64,000 bases of DNA from positions 17,045,765-17,109,764 of the forward strand of contig NC_091137.1 in assembly GCF_041381155.1 (NCBI RefSeq). Direction: 5' to 3'. Under the pieces are notes generated by a model. The model was not told the origin of the DNA. It did not search any database and saw only the letters and a program-made list of their open reading frames with translations. Of this stretch, positions 34,281 through 46,300 are shown in pieces. This DNA is from Argopecten irradians (taxonomy: Eukaryota > Mollusca > Bivalvia > Pectinida > Pectinidae). Position numbers and translations under genes: made by a program. How positions within the stretch are numbered: the first letter of the stretch is position 1; every line of letters begins with the position of its first letter.

Positions 34281-36790
34281 ATAGTGTGGGTTAAATCAGC
34301 AGTAAATACATTTTGCTAGAACGAATGATGATTTTATAGGAACAGAATGTCGCCATGTATGAATATGTAAGTGGATTCGGTAGATGTTTCCTATGATAAT
34401 AATGCCAGAGATACCTAATTAGTATATCATTACCTTTCTACATTTTTTACATTATGAATTCGCAGTGGTGGATGGTTGAGAATGATATTGAACGATAATT
34501 ACCATATTCCGCGTAAAGGTTAAATTAGTTTTTCTTTATTTAGATCTTCAACAAGACTATTTGTTTCGTGATCAGATTCAAAGATGATCAATTATGCTTG
34601 TTATTTCCAATGTTTACTTTTATTGGTGAACGACCAAATTAATCAAATTCAAATAGTTGTTGTATCATTTTCAACTACAATAGTGTTCACCTTCACTGGT
34701 TTCGTCCATCATAGAATAATCTTTGATGCGATTTAGTTTGGGTTCGATTGTTAGCCTTTTAATAACTTTACTTTACAAACAAACAGTTGTTAGGTTGATA
34801 ACGTTTGTCTCCTGTTTACATAAACCCCAGAAATATCTCGCCTTATTAAATGAAGAGTATATGTATGAACGAGTTTTTAACAAATACAATTATTTCGTTC
34901 CAATTAATCTTTGCAAGTCGGTACGTGATTCAATGATAATGAGGTCAAAGCTAGATTCAAAATCTGAAGATATTGTAAAAGAATATCACCTTCATTCCCA
35001 GCATTTTTAAATATTCTTGTAATTTTCTTTGCATCGTTTGGTCTTTTTTTTATTAAATGTGTTTAAAAGTATGTTTGGAAATCCTTTTATCGTAGTTCCG
35101 TTACTTTGTATGTACTTCATGTACCAGCAGTTCTTGGTAGTGTATCAAGAGGTAGGTTTTGGAGATGTTTAATAATCTTAAGTAATTTCAAAAATATTTG
35201 CTTTATTACAAGAGATTATATATCACATTACATGAGTATTCTAAAATGTAATTAAAATATATATCATAGTAGTTCTTTGCTCATTTGTATCATCGGTAAA
35301 CTCATGTTGTATTGTTTATTTTGTGATCATATCATATTTTATTTCGAAACGTTTACGTGAATTTCATAAGAGAGGTTTAATGATTTATTTAGCAAAAATA
35401 ATAATCAGTATATTTGGCCGAAAAAAAGCATTACCACATTCAACAGATTTCGGCATCTCTGAATTATCTGAATTAGTTAGTCATTATCACGGAATCCTTT
35501 TTACCTGTGTTGGCTTAATATAACTGTACTGCACATGGTGTGTAAGTTGAGGAGGAACTGGAAATAATTAAGATAGGTCATTACCAATATTTGCGACCTC
35601 ACATTCACTAATTTGCCTCCTCCCCAGTCAATGTTTTTGGGTCTAAATGAAAAACAACACGTTATCAACCTGTATACTGCTACATGTATATAAATGAATA
35701 CAGTCTTACATATACGTGCCTTTGTGAATACTTTTCAAGCTCTGACGTTTTTCTCCAACATGCAATTTACATGCGGGTGTACATGTACCTCGGGGCAGAG
35801 GCGTAATCCCAATTTGAACAATTTTGAAATCAAAACTTTTCTCATTGATACAGATTTGTTTTAATTTCAATTAAAATATATAAATATGTTGATGCCTCTC
35901 TTAAGAACGATATTCTATGACTTTCAGTTTGAAAGATCTGTAAGAGCTAGGATTTTTTAGGAAGTGCCTAAGTATCTACTGAATCATATATAATATATAT
36001 ATATATATATGTATATGTATAAGTAAAAAAAGAACCATGTCCATGTGATGGTTTCCATATACATAAAAAGAAAACACAACTAAAAAACAGTTTTTCCTCC
36101 CTAGCGCTTTCTCGGCTCATGCCGGTCTTCAGGGGTTTGAATGCCTGAAGACCGGCATGAGCCGAGAAAGCGCTAGGGAAGAAAAAACTGTTTTATAGTT
36201 GTGTTTTCTTTTTATGTACATGTATATGTATATATAGGTCAAAGTGCAGAATCAAAAAATAGGCATGTCACATCGACACTTGTATGAAATATCAGAAAGA
36301 CAGATACGCGTGCTTCAAAACGTGGAATAATTGGTTATATTCAACTGAAACGATCACAGAAAACAAAAACAGAGATACATGGAAGACTTTTCTTAATCAA
36401 ACGAATTTATTATTATCGTAATACAACAACGAACATTTGGGTACAACCAAAGTCACGTTAAAGCATAGTTCGTTATAGATCTACACACATTGCAGTCAAA
36501 CTTATAGGAACCTTGACGGAGAATAAAATTATTACGTTGTATTTCTATTTGCTCGAGACTAACACTATATATCCTTACCAACCAAAAAGTAAATTGATGA
36601 GATCATAATTTTCCTATTACTCCCGTAGATATGGTGATATGTTTAACATGTATTTTGACGTCGTTCTGAACGACGTTATGACGTACTGACGTAATGTGCA
36701 TTTTCGTGCGTACGTACGTGCTACCGGAATGAAAAACACCAATTGTTCCATGTTTTTCGCAACAATATTTGTAGTTTTGATTTTTAAATG
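34281..36790. repeat. older direct duplication, right copy
   Basis: Starts with TAGTGTGGGTTAAATC (matching about 30103), lacks about 275 bp present in the left copy, and resumes at AGTAAATACATTTTGC (30398). It then continues to GTTGAATATCCGAA near 36790. It retains a full palindrome at 36061-36218 and an extra 100 bp or so after it that the left copy lacks. Confidence 0.92.
36061..36218. repeat. long fold-back palindrome
   Basis: Arms of about 73 bp, near perfect: the left starts ACATAAAAAGAAAACACAAC, the right ends GTTGTGTTTTCTTTTTATGT. They are separated by about 10 bp (GGGTTTGAAT). The inner arm contains GCTCATGCCGGTCTTCAGG and its complement. It can form a very stable cruciform. Confidence 0.92.
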
Positions 36791-37027
36791 TTGAATATCC
36801 GAATGATGGAATATATTGTTTAAAAAGATTGTACTGGTGATTTTATGTTTATATCCATGGACATTTTTTTCACTGCGAATGACGTCCAGAGTTCTTCAGA
36901 CGTCGGAGGTACTTATAACGTCACAAGATAAGCCCAACTGACGGGGGCAGTGGGGAATTTAATTTGGTAATAACGATTACAGTATACATTACACCTTGGC
37001 TTAAAAATAGCAGAAAACGAAAATCTA

Positions 37028-37172
37028 GGCATTAAATTGCCTTCTTGGGAATTTATGTTCCTATAACTTTCCCAGGATTGCAGACAAGTTAATCATAACG
37101 CGCTAACACGCGTTATTCAATCCTGGGGGAAGTATAGGACCATAAATCCCCAAAGAAGGCAACTTAATGCTT
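37028..37172. repeat. fold-back palindrome
   Basis: Imperfect arms: GGCATTAAATTGCCTTCTT to CCCAGGATTG on the left; CAATCCTGGGGG to AGAAGGCAACTTAATGC on the right. The loop is about 38 bp and itself contains ATAACGCG and CGCGTTAT. Different sequence from the other palindromes here. Confidence 0.85.
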
Positions 37173-39261
37173 AAATAACCACGTATTCGTTGTAAGCGTG
37201 ATCATAATCAATATGTTTTACTGTATAATTAAAGCTGAAATGTTTATCGATCTCGAATCACGAAAAAGCATCAATGTTATACCCCTGGAATGGCAAAGAT
37301 TGTTGCTTATGGTCGTCCTCTTTGATTTATTTATGCAGACCTGCCTCAGGATTTCATACACAGAGGTGAATTGAAGTTCCCAAGGATTTCAAACTAGAAA
37401 TAAATTTTAAAAAAGTCCCGAAATGTCAGTCTAACATCTATCTGTATCATCTATATAGGCCACAAAAAAAATATATATAATGATATGTGTAATCATATAT
37501 CCGATGTTCATAGTTTAAAGTACATTGTGCCCTTCACTCAAACATACGTATTATTTCAAATTTAATTTGATATGATATTGATACTAGGATAAATAATGTT
37601 TTTAATATAATATTCTTATAACTCCACACTGGAGAAGCCAAAGTTTTTCTATAATATTTTAAGTTTTACATTTTTGATTCGGACTACAGTTAAGGAAAGA
37701 GCAAATTACATAGATAATCCAATGTCAAATATGATGGTATGGACAAAGCTGCCAAAGAGATCACGTTTTATTATTACGTTATGTACTTTCCCTTTACAGT
37801 ACCATCACTTCTGTTATATTAAGTATTTAGGTCTAAAACTGTTCCGTATTTCCAATTTGATGACTGCTCCGACTACGGTATGGACAAAGCTGCCAAAGAG
37901 AATACATTATAAAAAATTAAAATCAAAATGACATCTGGATTTCTCGCTATGAATTCCATCGTGATGGTGACACTTCAGAGGAACAGCATCATACATAATA
38001 CATGTCGGCTTATTTGAATGGATAGCCTCATCCTACAATGATCCTGACACATTTCTATTTTGGTTTGATTTTGTTTTATATCGACATTAATTTCCCACAT
38101 TACTACTACATGAAAATAATATATTTATAATTTATTACTTTTTACTGAACAATGTGTCAGGTTCCTTCCCGGGTGTTTGCTTTGATTGAATTCACCAGCT
38201 TTTAACATCAGTAAACATGATAAACATGAAACAAATTTATATTGTTGTCATTAAATTTATGTTGAAATTTGACCAAGACAATACGAAAGCACAGCTGTTA
38301 CATACAACATGTGTAGGAGGAATCTATACCGCTTCAATAGCACGAAATAGATTCAACTGTGGAGCCAATGGGACAAATTGATATTAATTGTAATAAAATG
38401 TAAATGACACATAAAACTCAATCTTCCATCGTTTTCATTGGCTGTCGTTACAGCATGCATTGGGGGGGGGGGGGGGGGGGGGGGAGAGAGAGTCTAATCC
38501 TGACGCTTGAATGCAGTTCACTGTAATCTATATGCCCATGTGGAGAAGCCAGGCTCGATTCAGGTAAGAAATTGTGCTGTAACTAACACCAAAAACTGAC
38601 AATTGTTTAAACGTTGAAGATGATCCACCGCCGACAGAGCATAAATGTTATTCATCATTTGAACAATAATTGGTGTTTAATCGTGTATATATATATGCCC
38701 TATTAACACAAAAAAATTACATAAAATAATTTATTTCGCCTTTGGTGCATGCGCAAATCATTACTTCATTCCATATAAGATATAGTGCCACGGAATTTTT
38801 TCGGGATGCAATTAATTATTTTTCATATTTTTAACTTGAAGTAAAATTAGAAGCTCAAACTTTTCAATGATGGTAATGGTGTAAAGTAAGTAACTTTTGT
38901 AACTGAAGAAAAATACTAAATCGTCTGCTCCTGTTTTTGATAGTGAAAAAATACTATTTGTCAGCGGTGGAGCAACTTTAAACGATGGCGTTTGTTTATT
39001 TATTCTTTCAAAAAATCAAAAAACATCAATACTTGGTATTAAGATATTACTTTATATTAAAAAAGTGACATTTCTATTTCAAATTATTTTTTTGTTTATG
39101 AAATAAGACCAAACCATTAGGAAATGTTCAAAATATAAATATTTCTTCAAAATATGAAAATTTAACAATTTGCTTTAAAACATATTGCACTTTATAGAAT
39201 ACAAAGTAGTATTTTTCTACAAATACTTATCTTAAAGGAATATATTTTCAGTTTTAAGAAT
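37173..39261. other. intergenic DNA without recognised genes
   Basis: AT-rich, containing the G23 run at 38462. Nothing else supportable. Confidence 0.5.
38462..38484 (+). repeat. G23 homopolymer
   Basis: 23 consecutive G followed by GA repeats. It is a strong candidate for G-quadruplex formation, and its length is uncertain in any assembly. Confidence 0.9.
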
Positions 39262-41053
39262 AACAAGAGGCCCATGGGCCTTAACGGTCATCTGACTATT
39301 AGCACAATACAACATACACAATGTAGTCGTTTTAAGATTTTAGCCTATTTGGCCCTGTGACATTGATTGAAGATCAAGGTTATTCATTTGAACAAACTTG
39401 GTTGCCCTTCATCCTAGCATGTCACAGGCCCAATATCAGGTTTCTAGGCCTCTTACTTGTAATTATTCACAAGAAGTCATTTAAAGATTTAACCTAGTTG
39501 ACCCCTTGCTAGCCCTTCATCAAAGCATGCTGCAGGCCGAATATGACCATCATAGACCTTTCGATTCTTGAGAAGAAGTTGTTTAAACATTTTAGCTTAT
39601 TAGACCCCCTTGACTTTGAATGAAAGTCAAGGTCATTCATTTAAACAAGCTTGGTAGCCCTTCATTCCAGCATGCTACATGGCCAATATCAGTACACTGA
39701 GCCTTCTGGTTCTTGAGAAGAAGTCGTTTAAAGATTTTTGCCTTTTTAAATCCCAGTGACCTTGAATGAAGATCAAGGTCATTCATTTGAACAAACTTGA
39801 TAGCCCTCCATCCAAGCATCTTACTGCCTAATACCAGGTCTGTAGGCCTCCTAGTTATTCACAAGAAGTTGTTTTAAGGATTTTAGCCTATTTGACCCTA
39901 ATCCAATAATATTAGATCTCGATATTGAGAAACTTCTGAGGGGCAATATCGAGTTCTAATTCCCGACCCCTATATGAGTCTTCACAAGTTCCGCCCTTGA
40001 ACTAGGGCGTAAGTTTGACGCTTAATTACGAAGCTTACTAGAACTTACTAGAATGTCAAAAAATGTATAGCGTGAATCAGTAGTTATCCATGAACACAAC
40101 CAGCTATATCAACTGGTATGACAAAATATAAATCCAAAGAATAATCACACATTTTATAGGTGACCCATGGCAATTATGTGCAGCGCTGTATAATCTAGGT
40201 TAAATCATATTCAAATTTTCGTCACTTCCGGTTTATCAAGTTATAGCACGGTGTATCAAGTGGAAAGATAATATTAATAGTGGTAACCAAGTTGTTTATA
40301 TGCACGGAAACAAGTATTTTTTATCAGTTCTGATTAATTCTGGAAATATTTAAATAAATTAATGCATTTTAGTCGAAATACTGCAAGATATTTTGTAGAT
40401 AATGATATTTTTACTTTCCGTCACCATTCCGTAATTTGTAACTATCGAGTAAAACTGGCGACCGGGTAGACTTACAAATAGTGGTGGGGTAAAGAAATGT
40501 CTAAATTCAGTATAAAAGTGCAATAGTGACGTTTTGTACTTTGGATTTAACATGGTTTGGGATAATTCTTTCAGGATGTGAAAGGTTAGTGTAATCACAA
40601 CTTGAATTTTTTTATTTATATCGAGCCAATTTCCGCGCCGTGTGAATTCTGCCTCGATTGTTAGAGGTTTCACACGACGTAATGATCAAAAGTGTCTCTT
40701 CGTGCTATACCTCTAACATTGTTTGAGCAATTAGACCCCAGTGACCTCAAATGAAGGTCAAGGTCATTCCTTTGCACAAACTTGGTAGCCCTTCATCTCA
40801 GCATATGCTACAGTCCAAATATCAGTACCCTGGGCCTTCTGGGTCTTGAGAAGAAGTCGTTGAACGAGTTTAGCCTTTTTGACCCCTATGACCTTGAATT
40901 AAGGTCAAGGTCATCATTTGAACAAACTTGGTAGCCCTTCATCCCAGCATGATACAGGCCAAATAGGCGCACGGCGCATGGCGGACGGCGCACGACGACA
41001 GACGATGCATGATGACAATAGGGCATCCTGACCCGTCGGGTCAGATGATCTAA
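39262..41053. mobile_element. Helentron-derived (pearl/HINE-like) tandem-core element, copy 1
   Basis: Begins AACAAGAGGCCCATGGGCC (AACAAGAG plus palindrome). The core is tandem diverged units of about 130-140 bp with GACCTTGAATGAAGGTCAAGG and TTGGTAGCCCTTCATCC. A GGCGGACGGCGCAC-rich stretch follows. It ends in a CTGACCCGTCGGGTCAG hairpin followed by GATGATCTAA. A 0.8-kb unrelated segment interrupts the array (about 39904-40726). Same family as 49182-50126. Confidence 0.75.
39904..40726. other. non-core insert within the tandem-core element
   Basis: Begins near CCAATAATATTAGATCTCGA and ends near CCTCTAACATTGTTTGAGC. Array units resume after it. No coding sequence or clear terminal repeats seen, so it could be a nested insertion or old flanking DNA. 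Confidence 0.45.
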
Positions 41054-41364
41054 ATTTACTATTTTATAAATGCACCGTTTCACTTAGATCTCGGTTGTAA
41101 ACGTGAATGACGCAAATACTCCAGATGGAAGCTTACAGGCCTTTAGAACGTATCGCACTTGTATATTGCAGTTGTATATGAACGCTTTTGAGACATATGA
41201 GCATATATTTATCATAGACAATAAATAATAGATAGGAAACAGCCACGTTTTATCGCTACTAGTAAGATGAATATTCACTCGCAAATCTAAGCAATGGTTT
41301 AATTTCAAAGGCTATTTCAAAAGTACTAGTAATGTTCTTGTTTCCATTAGGGTTGTCTTCTACT

Positions 41365-42915
41365 ATGACATCTTTAAAAGAAACCACAGATTATGAGAAC
41401 TTCGATCCCGTGACTTTCATGGAAACCTACAAATGGAAGGAGGGATCAGCTGAAGGTGAATTGTACCAATTCATTTTGGACGCCATGCATGTCATTTTCA
41501 ATTCAGGTAACAATACTACACATTATGCATTATGGTTGAGAGGTCCAATATCTGAGCACATGAAAAGAACAGAAACAAAATAGAGGGAACAAACAAAGGG
41601 GGAGGGAATAGACCAAAATAATAGGAAAAGAGATTACTTAACAAAAAATAAGTGAGAAAAAGTGGAAAAGGGAGAAAAACATAATGATATTGTGCAAAAA
41701 CTTTTCTCCCCGCCTCGTCACAGGTATTTAGAGCTATGTGACCTTTTCTTAGACAAGTCAAAGTAATACTAATAATACGTGTATTTATTTTTATATTATT
41801 TTTTTCTTTCAATTTGAAGGTTAATGGCCGATTATTATCTCAAATGTACCATATTGTCAAGTAAAAAATAAAGAAGCATAATCATATGGAATATCAGATT
41901 ACACATTAATTTAAATATTCACCAGGTACTATTGATGGACATAGTCTCCTGGATATCGGGACTGGCGCAACAATCAAATCTGTGATCTGTGCTCGTGCAC
42001 ACGTGCGTGAAATATATCTTAGCGATATTAATCAACCCAATAGAGATATACTGACAAAATGGTGGAAAAGTGCTGAAACTATGGATAAATGTATAGTAGA
42101 ATATATCATTAAAAAGGAAAATAGCAGGTATGTGTAAAAACATGTAGCATTGAATCTAATTAAATCTATACCATGATGTTTCGGTGTATCCATGCACAGT
42201 ACACGTTTAATGTCTCAAATATCTATTGTTGTCGTTCCATATTTGTGAGGTATGAATGTTTCCATGGTGACTTAATGTTGTTTCTCATAATTTACGTTGT
42301 AAATATAGTAGAAACATGTTTTGAAATAACATTTTTCGTTAATAATCGCCAGTGAATTGCGCTCTCGAAAATATTAAATTCATGAAAGCAGAATAAAATA
42401 TGAAAGCTTGTTCTATCATTATACCAATGCATGATTAACTGTGGATGACATCTCTAATTGAAGTATTATGTTGTTTGAGGCAATCGGTGGAGGAAATGCA
42501 AAACATTTTGAAAAGGAAAATTTGTGGAATTCTTCCTGTTGACGTCCGGTCCGAAAGCCCACTGGCTAAAGGAAACCATCCTGGTCAGTTTGACGTAATT
42601 ACCACTTGTCTCTGCTTCCAGTCGGCATCACATAACTTGGCGGAATATCAAAAAGTCATACAAAATGCCGCTTCCTTGTTAAAAAAGGGAGGACATTTAA
42701 TTGATGTAGGCCTTTTTGACAATGAATATTATGAAGTTGGAAAATTTCGATTTCTATGTGTTTGTGTTAATAAAGAGGACATTGAACGTATGTACAAAGC
42801 CAGTGGATTTCACATAATTGATTTCATAACGAAAACGTTAGACAAGAATGAAGCCAAACGCATGCAAGAGTCAAAATGGAGCGGACAATTTGTGCTGCAT
42901 GCTGTGAAAAATTAA
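41365..42915 (+). CDS. NNMT-like: NNMT/PNMT/INMT-family SAM-dependent methyltransferase
   Basis: Predicted cytosolic N-methyltransferase of the small NNMT/PNMT/TEMT family. Three exons: 41365-41506, 41926-42127, 42480-42915; intron phases 1 and 2; 259 residues, close to the usual 260-280. The N-terminus has DYENFDPVTFMETYKW, like the FNPRDYLEKYY block of NNMT. Exon 2 holds SAM motif I LLDIGTGATIKSV and EIYLSDINQPN, whose Asp should bind the ribose of SAM. Exon 3 holds PGQFDVITTCLCFQSAS and LLKKGGHLIDVGLFDNEYYEVG. The chosen start is the ATG after a possible acceptor (TTTCCATTAG), so an untranslated first exon is likely. The methyl acceptor cannot be told from sequence; nicotinamide, indolethylamine or another amine are all possible. 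It is convergent with the transporter at 43378. Confidence 0.88.
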
Positions 42916-43047
42916 TTGTTTGAGATAAGAATGCTCATAAAAAATGCACTGTGTTTTAGAAACTGTATTCAAGTAAACATTAAGGAGAATACACGATTTT
43001 GGCATATTTCACTTATTTGTATATATCTTTTAGATAGGTTTGGGTAT

Positions 43048-43053
43048 TTTATT
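43048..43053 (-). terminator. poly(A) signal for transporter paralogue B
   Basis: AATAAA on the minus strand, about 325 bp after the stop codon at 43378. Lies beside the opposite-strand signal, so the two 3' UTRs probably overlap. Confidence 0.5.
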
Positions 43054-43071
43054 GTACATAGGCCGGTCTTA

Positions 43072-43077
43072 AATAAA
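43072..43077 (+). terminator. poly(A) signal for the methyltransferase gene
   Basis: AATAAA 157 bp after the stop codon; the first canonical signal downstream. Confidence 0.55.
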
Positions 43078-43377
43078 AACTGTTATAGAGAACTGCAAAG
43101 TTTATCTTATAAAAGACATCATATTTACATGGGGTTTTCTCTCTTTACTTTTATCTATATACTTTTTCCATAGTAAATACAACATAATACATTCTCATTT
43201 TTGTATTTTCTCTGTGATTATAATTACAATCAAACCTTATACATACGCTATGGAATGAGAAACCATTTCTATTGTTTTAAAGGTTTGTTCGATTAGATTT
43301 TTTCTCATTTCCTCATCCACACACAAATGTTACATTGGTGAGTTAACGTAAAGGACTTATATAAATAATTTTTCGGT

Positions 43378-46300
43378 TTACGCGAAATATCCTGATAAAA
43401 ACAGGATGGCTCCCACAACACCAAATGCACTACAATTTAAAATCCACCGATGTGTGGGGCGTTCCCTCATAAATTTTTGTTTCTGTGCAAATGTAATAGA
43501 AATAATCTCGCGTCCTTTATCAGGTTTCCCACAAAGAAAATATATGATTTTCGCTTTCCATGTACTTCCCTTGCTCCCGGAAACAGAGTCCTCTTCCAGA
43601 CTGTCATTATCTGTGTCAATAGAATAAAATGTATTACATTTGATAAAAACAAATTCTGCATATTAGCACAACTTATTAAATGTGAAAAATGTTAACACTA
43701 ATCCATCACCTGGTTAATAGACAAAGCAGCTTCTATAGGCATATGTAAAAAGTCATATGTACATGTAACAGAAAACAGAATTATTTTTATATGGCAACCA
43801 CGAAAAGAAAGTTCCTTTCTTGGTTTAACCGTAAAATTATGTTAAATCATGTTTCTAAAACTTTAACCTTGTGTTCTGGTTGATCCTGAACACGGGACCA
43901 ATAAAATGGAAAAATGGAATGAAATGAAGATGTATGCCTATAACTTGAAATGTCGAAGGGCAAATAACAATATCAGAGTTGTAGAATTGTGATGTTTCCT
44001 ATCTTAACGTAGCATAATTATCCGTATGTTTGGTTTAGTTTTACATCTTATTAAAATCTATGGTCATATTGACGCGCTAGTTTTGATGGCGGAGGAAACT
44101 CAGAGTATCAAGAAAATCAACACGGACCATTGGGCAACTCTCCCACATGGGATTCGAACTCGCGACTCAGAAGTGGAGGACTTGTGGTAATATGCAGGAT
44201 ATCCTGACCACTCGGCCATCGCGGCCCCAAAGCAAATGATACTAAGGTTTCAAAATGCATTGAACCACATAATAAATTCTAACGAATATCAATCTATTAC
44301 ACCTTGTTTTCAGCACAAAGCATGTCTTGAAGACAAATGAAATAAATCCGGTCCATCATATTGGGGTGGTATTGTACTAACTACATATACTGGTTCGGTT
44401 CGGCTGGCCCAGCGCGTTCCATTGCAGATGCAACAGAACTGGTACTAATTCACACATAGAACGCACGAAATATGGTCAAGGGGTACTTGACCTGACATAT
44501 TTATTACTATTTCTTTTAGTTATTTTCATGGTGGTAGAATTTAGTTCATATGTTTATAGAGACAGGGGGTAAATCACTTCTAATTACCCGTGTTGATGTT
44601 CCTTGCGGCGTCCTCTGATACCAAACAACTTTCATTCTTAATTTGGCGTACAATGACATTTTCAGAAGCAGGTAAAATAACAGCAGCGTCATCGTTATCG
44701 TCATTGTCATCGTTGGTGTCCTCCCTTGTCCTCGCTATTGGTTTGACACGCGTCCACCAAGTCAACCCTTCTAACTGTGCACACAAAAACGTTCAACAAC
44801 AACAAAATATATTTTTAACAAGAGATCCCAGAGGGATCTTGGCGCCCACCATAGAATGATCTATGTCTGACAATGGAAAGAAGGATCTTTTCCCTGCTTT
44901 TCAAACTTTTTCAAATATACAACATATGATATTTAAGACAAATCGCTTTATTGTTCTCTGAGAATCAGCGGTGAAATCCAAGATGGCGACAGGTTGGCCA
45001 TCTTGTTGACCAAAGGTACTATGCACAACTAAAGCCCAAGGGGAAACTATGCATACATTATGAGAGATAACCCTTCAGTAATTGCAGACAAATAGCGATA
45101 ATTTGAGACAGATTCATTCATGGCTGCCTGGCGGCCATCTTGTTGACCGATCAGTCTAAAAATGCAATATGCACAACTAGGGTCATAGGGGAACATACAT
45201 ATGACATTTGAGAAACAACCATTCAGTACTTTCTGAGAAATAGCGGTAACAAACTTTAACTATCAAAATCCAAGATGGAGGCCAGTCGGCCATCTTGTTG
45301 ACCGATCTTTCTCAAAATGTAATATGCACAACTTGGGTCCTTGGGGAACCTACATATGAAATTTGATAAAGATCCCTTCAGTACTTTCTGAGAAATAGCG
45401 GTAACAAACTTTAACTATCAAAATCCAAGATGGCCGCCAGTCGCCCATTTTGTTGAGCGATCGGTCCAAAAATGCAATATGCACAACAAGGGTCCTAGGG
45501 GAACCTACATACGAAATTTGAGAAAGATTGTTTCAGTGCTTTCTGAGAAATAGCGGTAACAAACTTTAACTATCAAAATCAATGATGGCCACTGGTCGGC
45601 CATCTTGTTGAGCGATCGGTCCCAAAATGCAATATGCACAACTAGGGTCCTAGGGGAACCTACATATCAAATTTGAGAAAGATCCCTTCAGTACTTTCTG
45701 AGAAATAGCGGTAACAAACTTTAACTATCAAAATCCAAGATGGCCGCCGGTCGGCCATCTTGTAAAGCGATCGGTCCCAAAATGCAATATGCACAACTAG
45801 GGTCCTAGGGGAACCTACATATAAAATTTGAGAATGATCCCTTCAGTACTTTCTGAGAAATAGCGGTAACAAGAATTGTTAACGGACGGACGGACGGACC
45901 ACGGACCACGGACGAAAGGCGATTTGAATAGCCCACCATCTGATGATGGTGGGCTAAAAAACCGAACTACTGTATTTTCAAAAGCATCAGTACATTCTGA
46001 ATCATGCATAATTTTACTGATGTGAAATTTGATCATAGCAGCAAAAACCAAAGACAAGAAATATGAGCTCGTCGCAAGCCCATGACACAGTAAGTCCGTC
46101 CGGTTTCAGATCATCTGTACGGCAATCCAAAGGTGCCAGATATTACATCTATTTTCAAAAATACAAAAGACACCTACAATCGCAATCAATTGACAATATT
46201 TGCTATCTTTTTGACGTACATGATCGTACCATTAAAAGAACTTTTATATAAAAAATGTAGTTAATCGTTAGAAACTATTATTGTAAGTTAATACAGCACG

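Noticed and set aside
36061-36218. Hammerhead-like CTGAAGA ... GAAA string in the palindrome
   Set aside because: The base pair closing stem II would be C-A, and no matching stem III with a cleavage triplet follows.
44130-44227. Functional tRNA gene (Leu/Ser-like)
   Set aside because: A and B boxes are present, but the acceptor arms do not pair and the sequence continues into a SINE-like tail.
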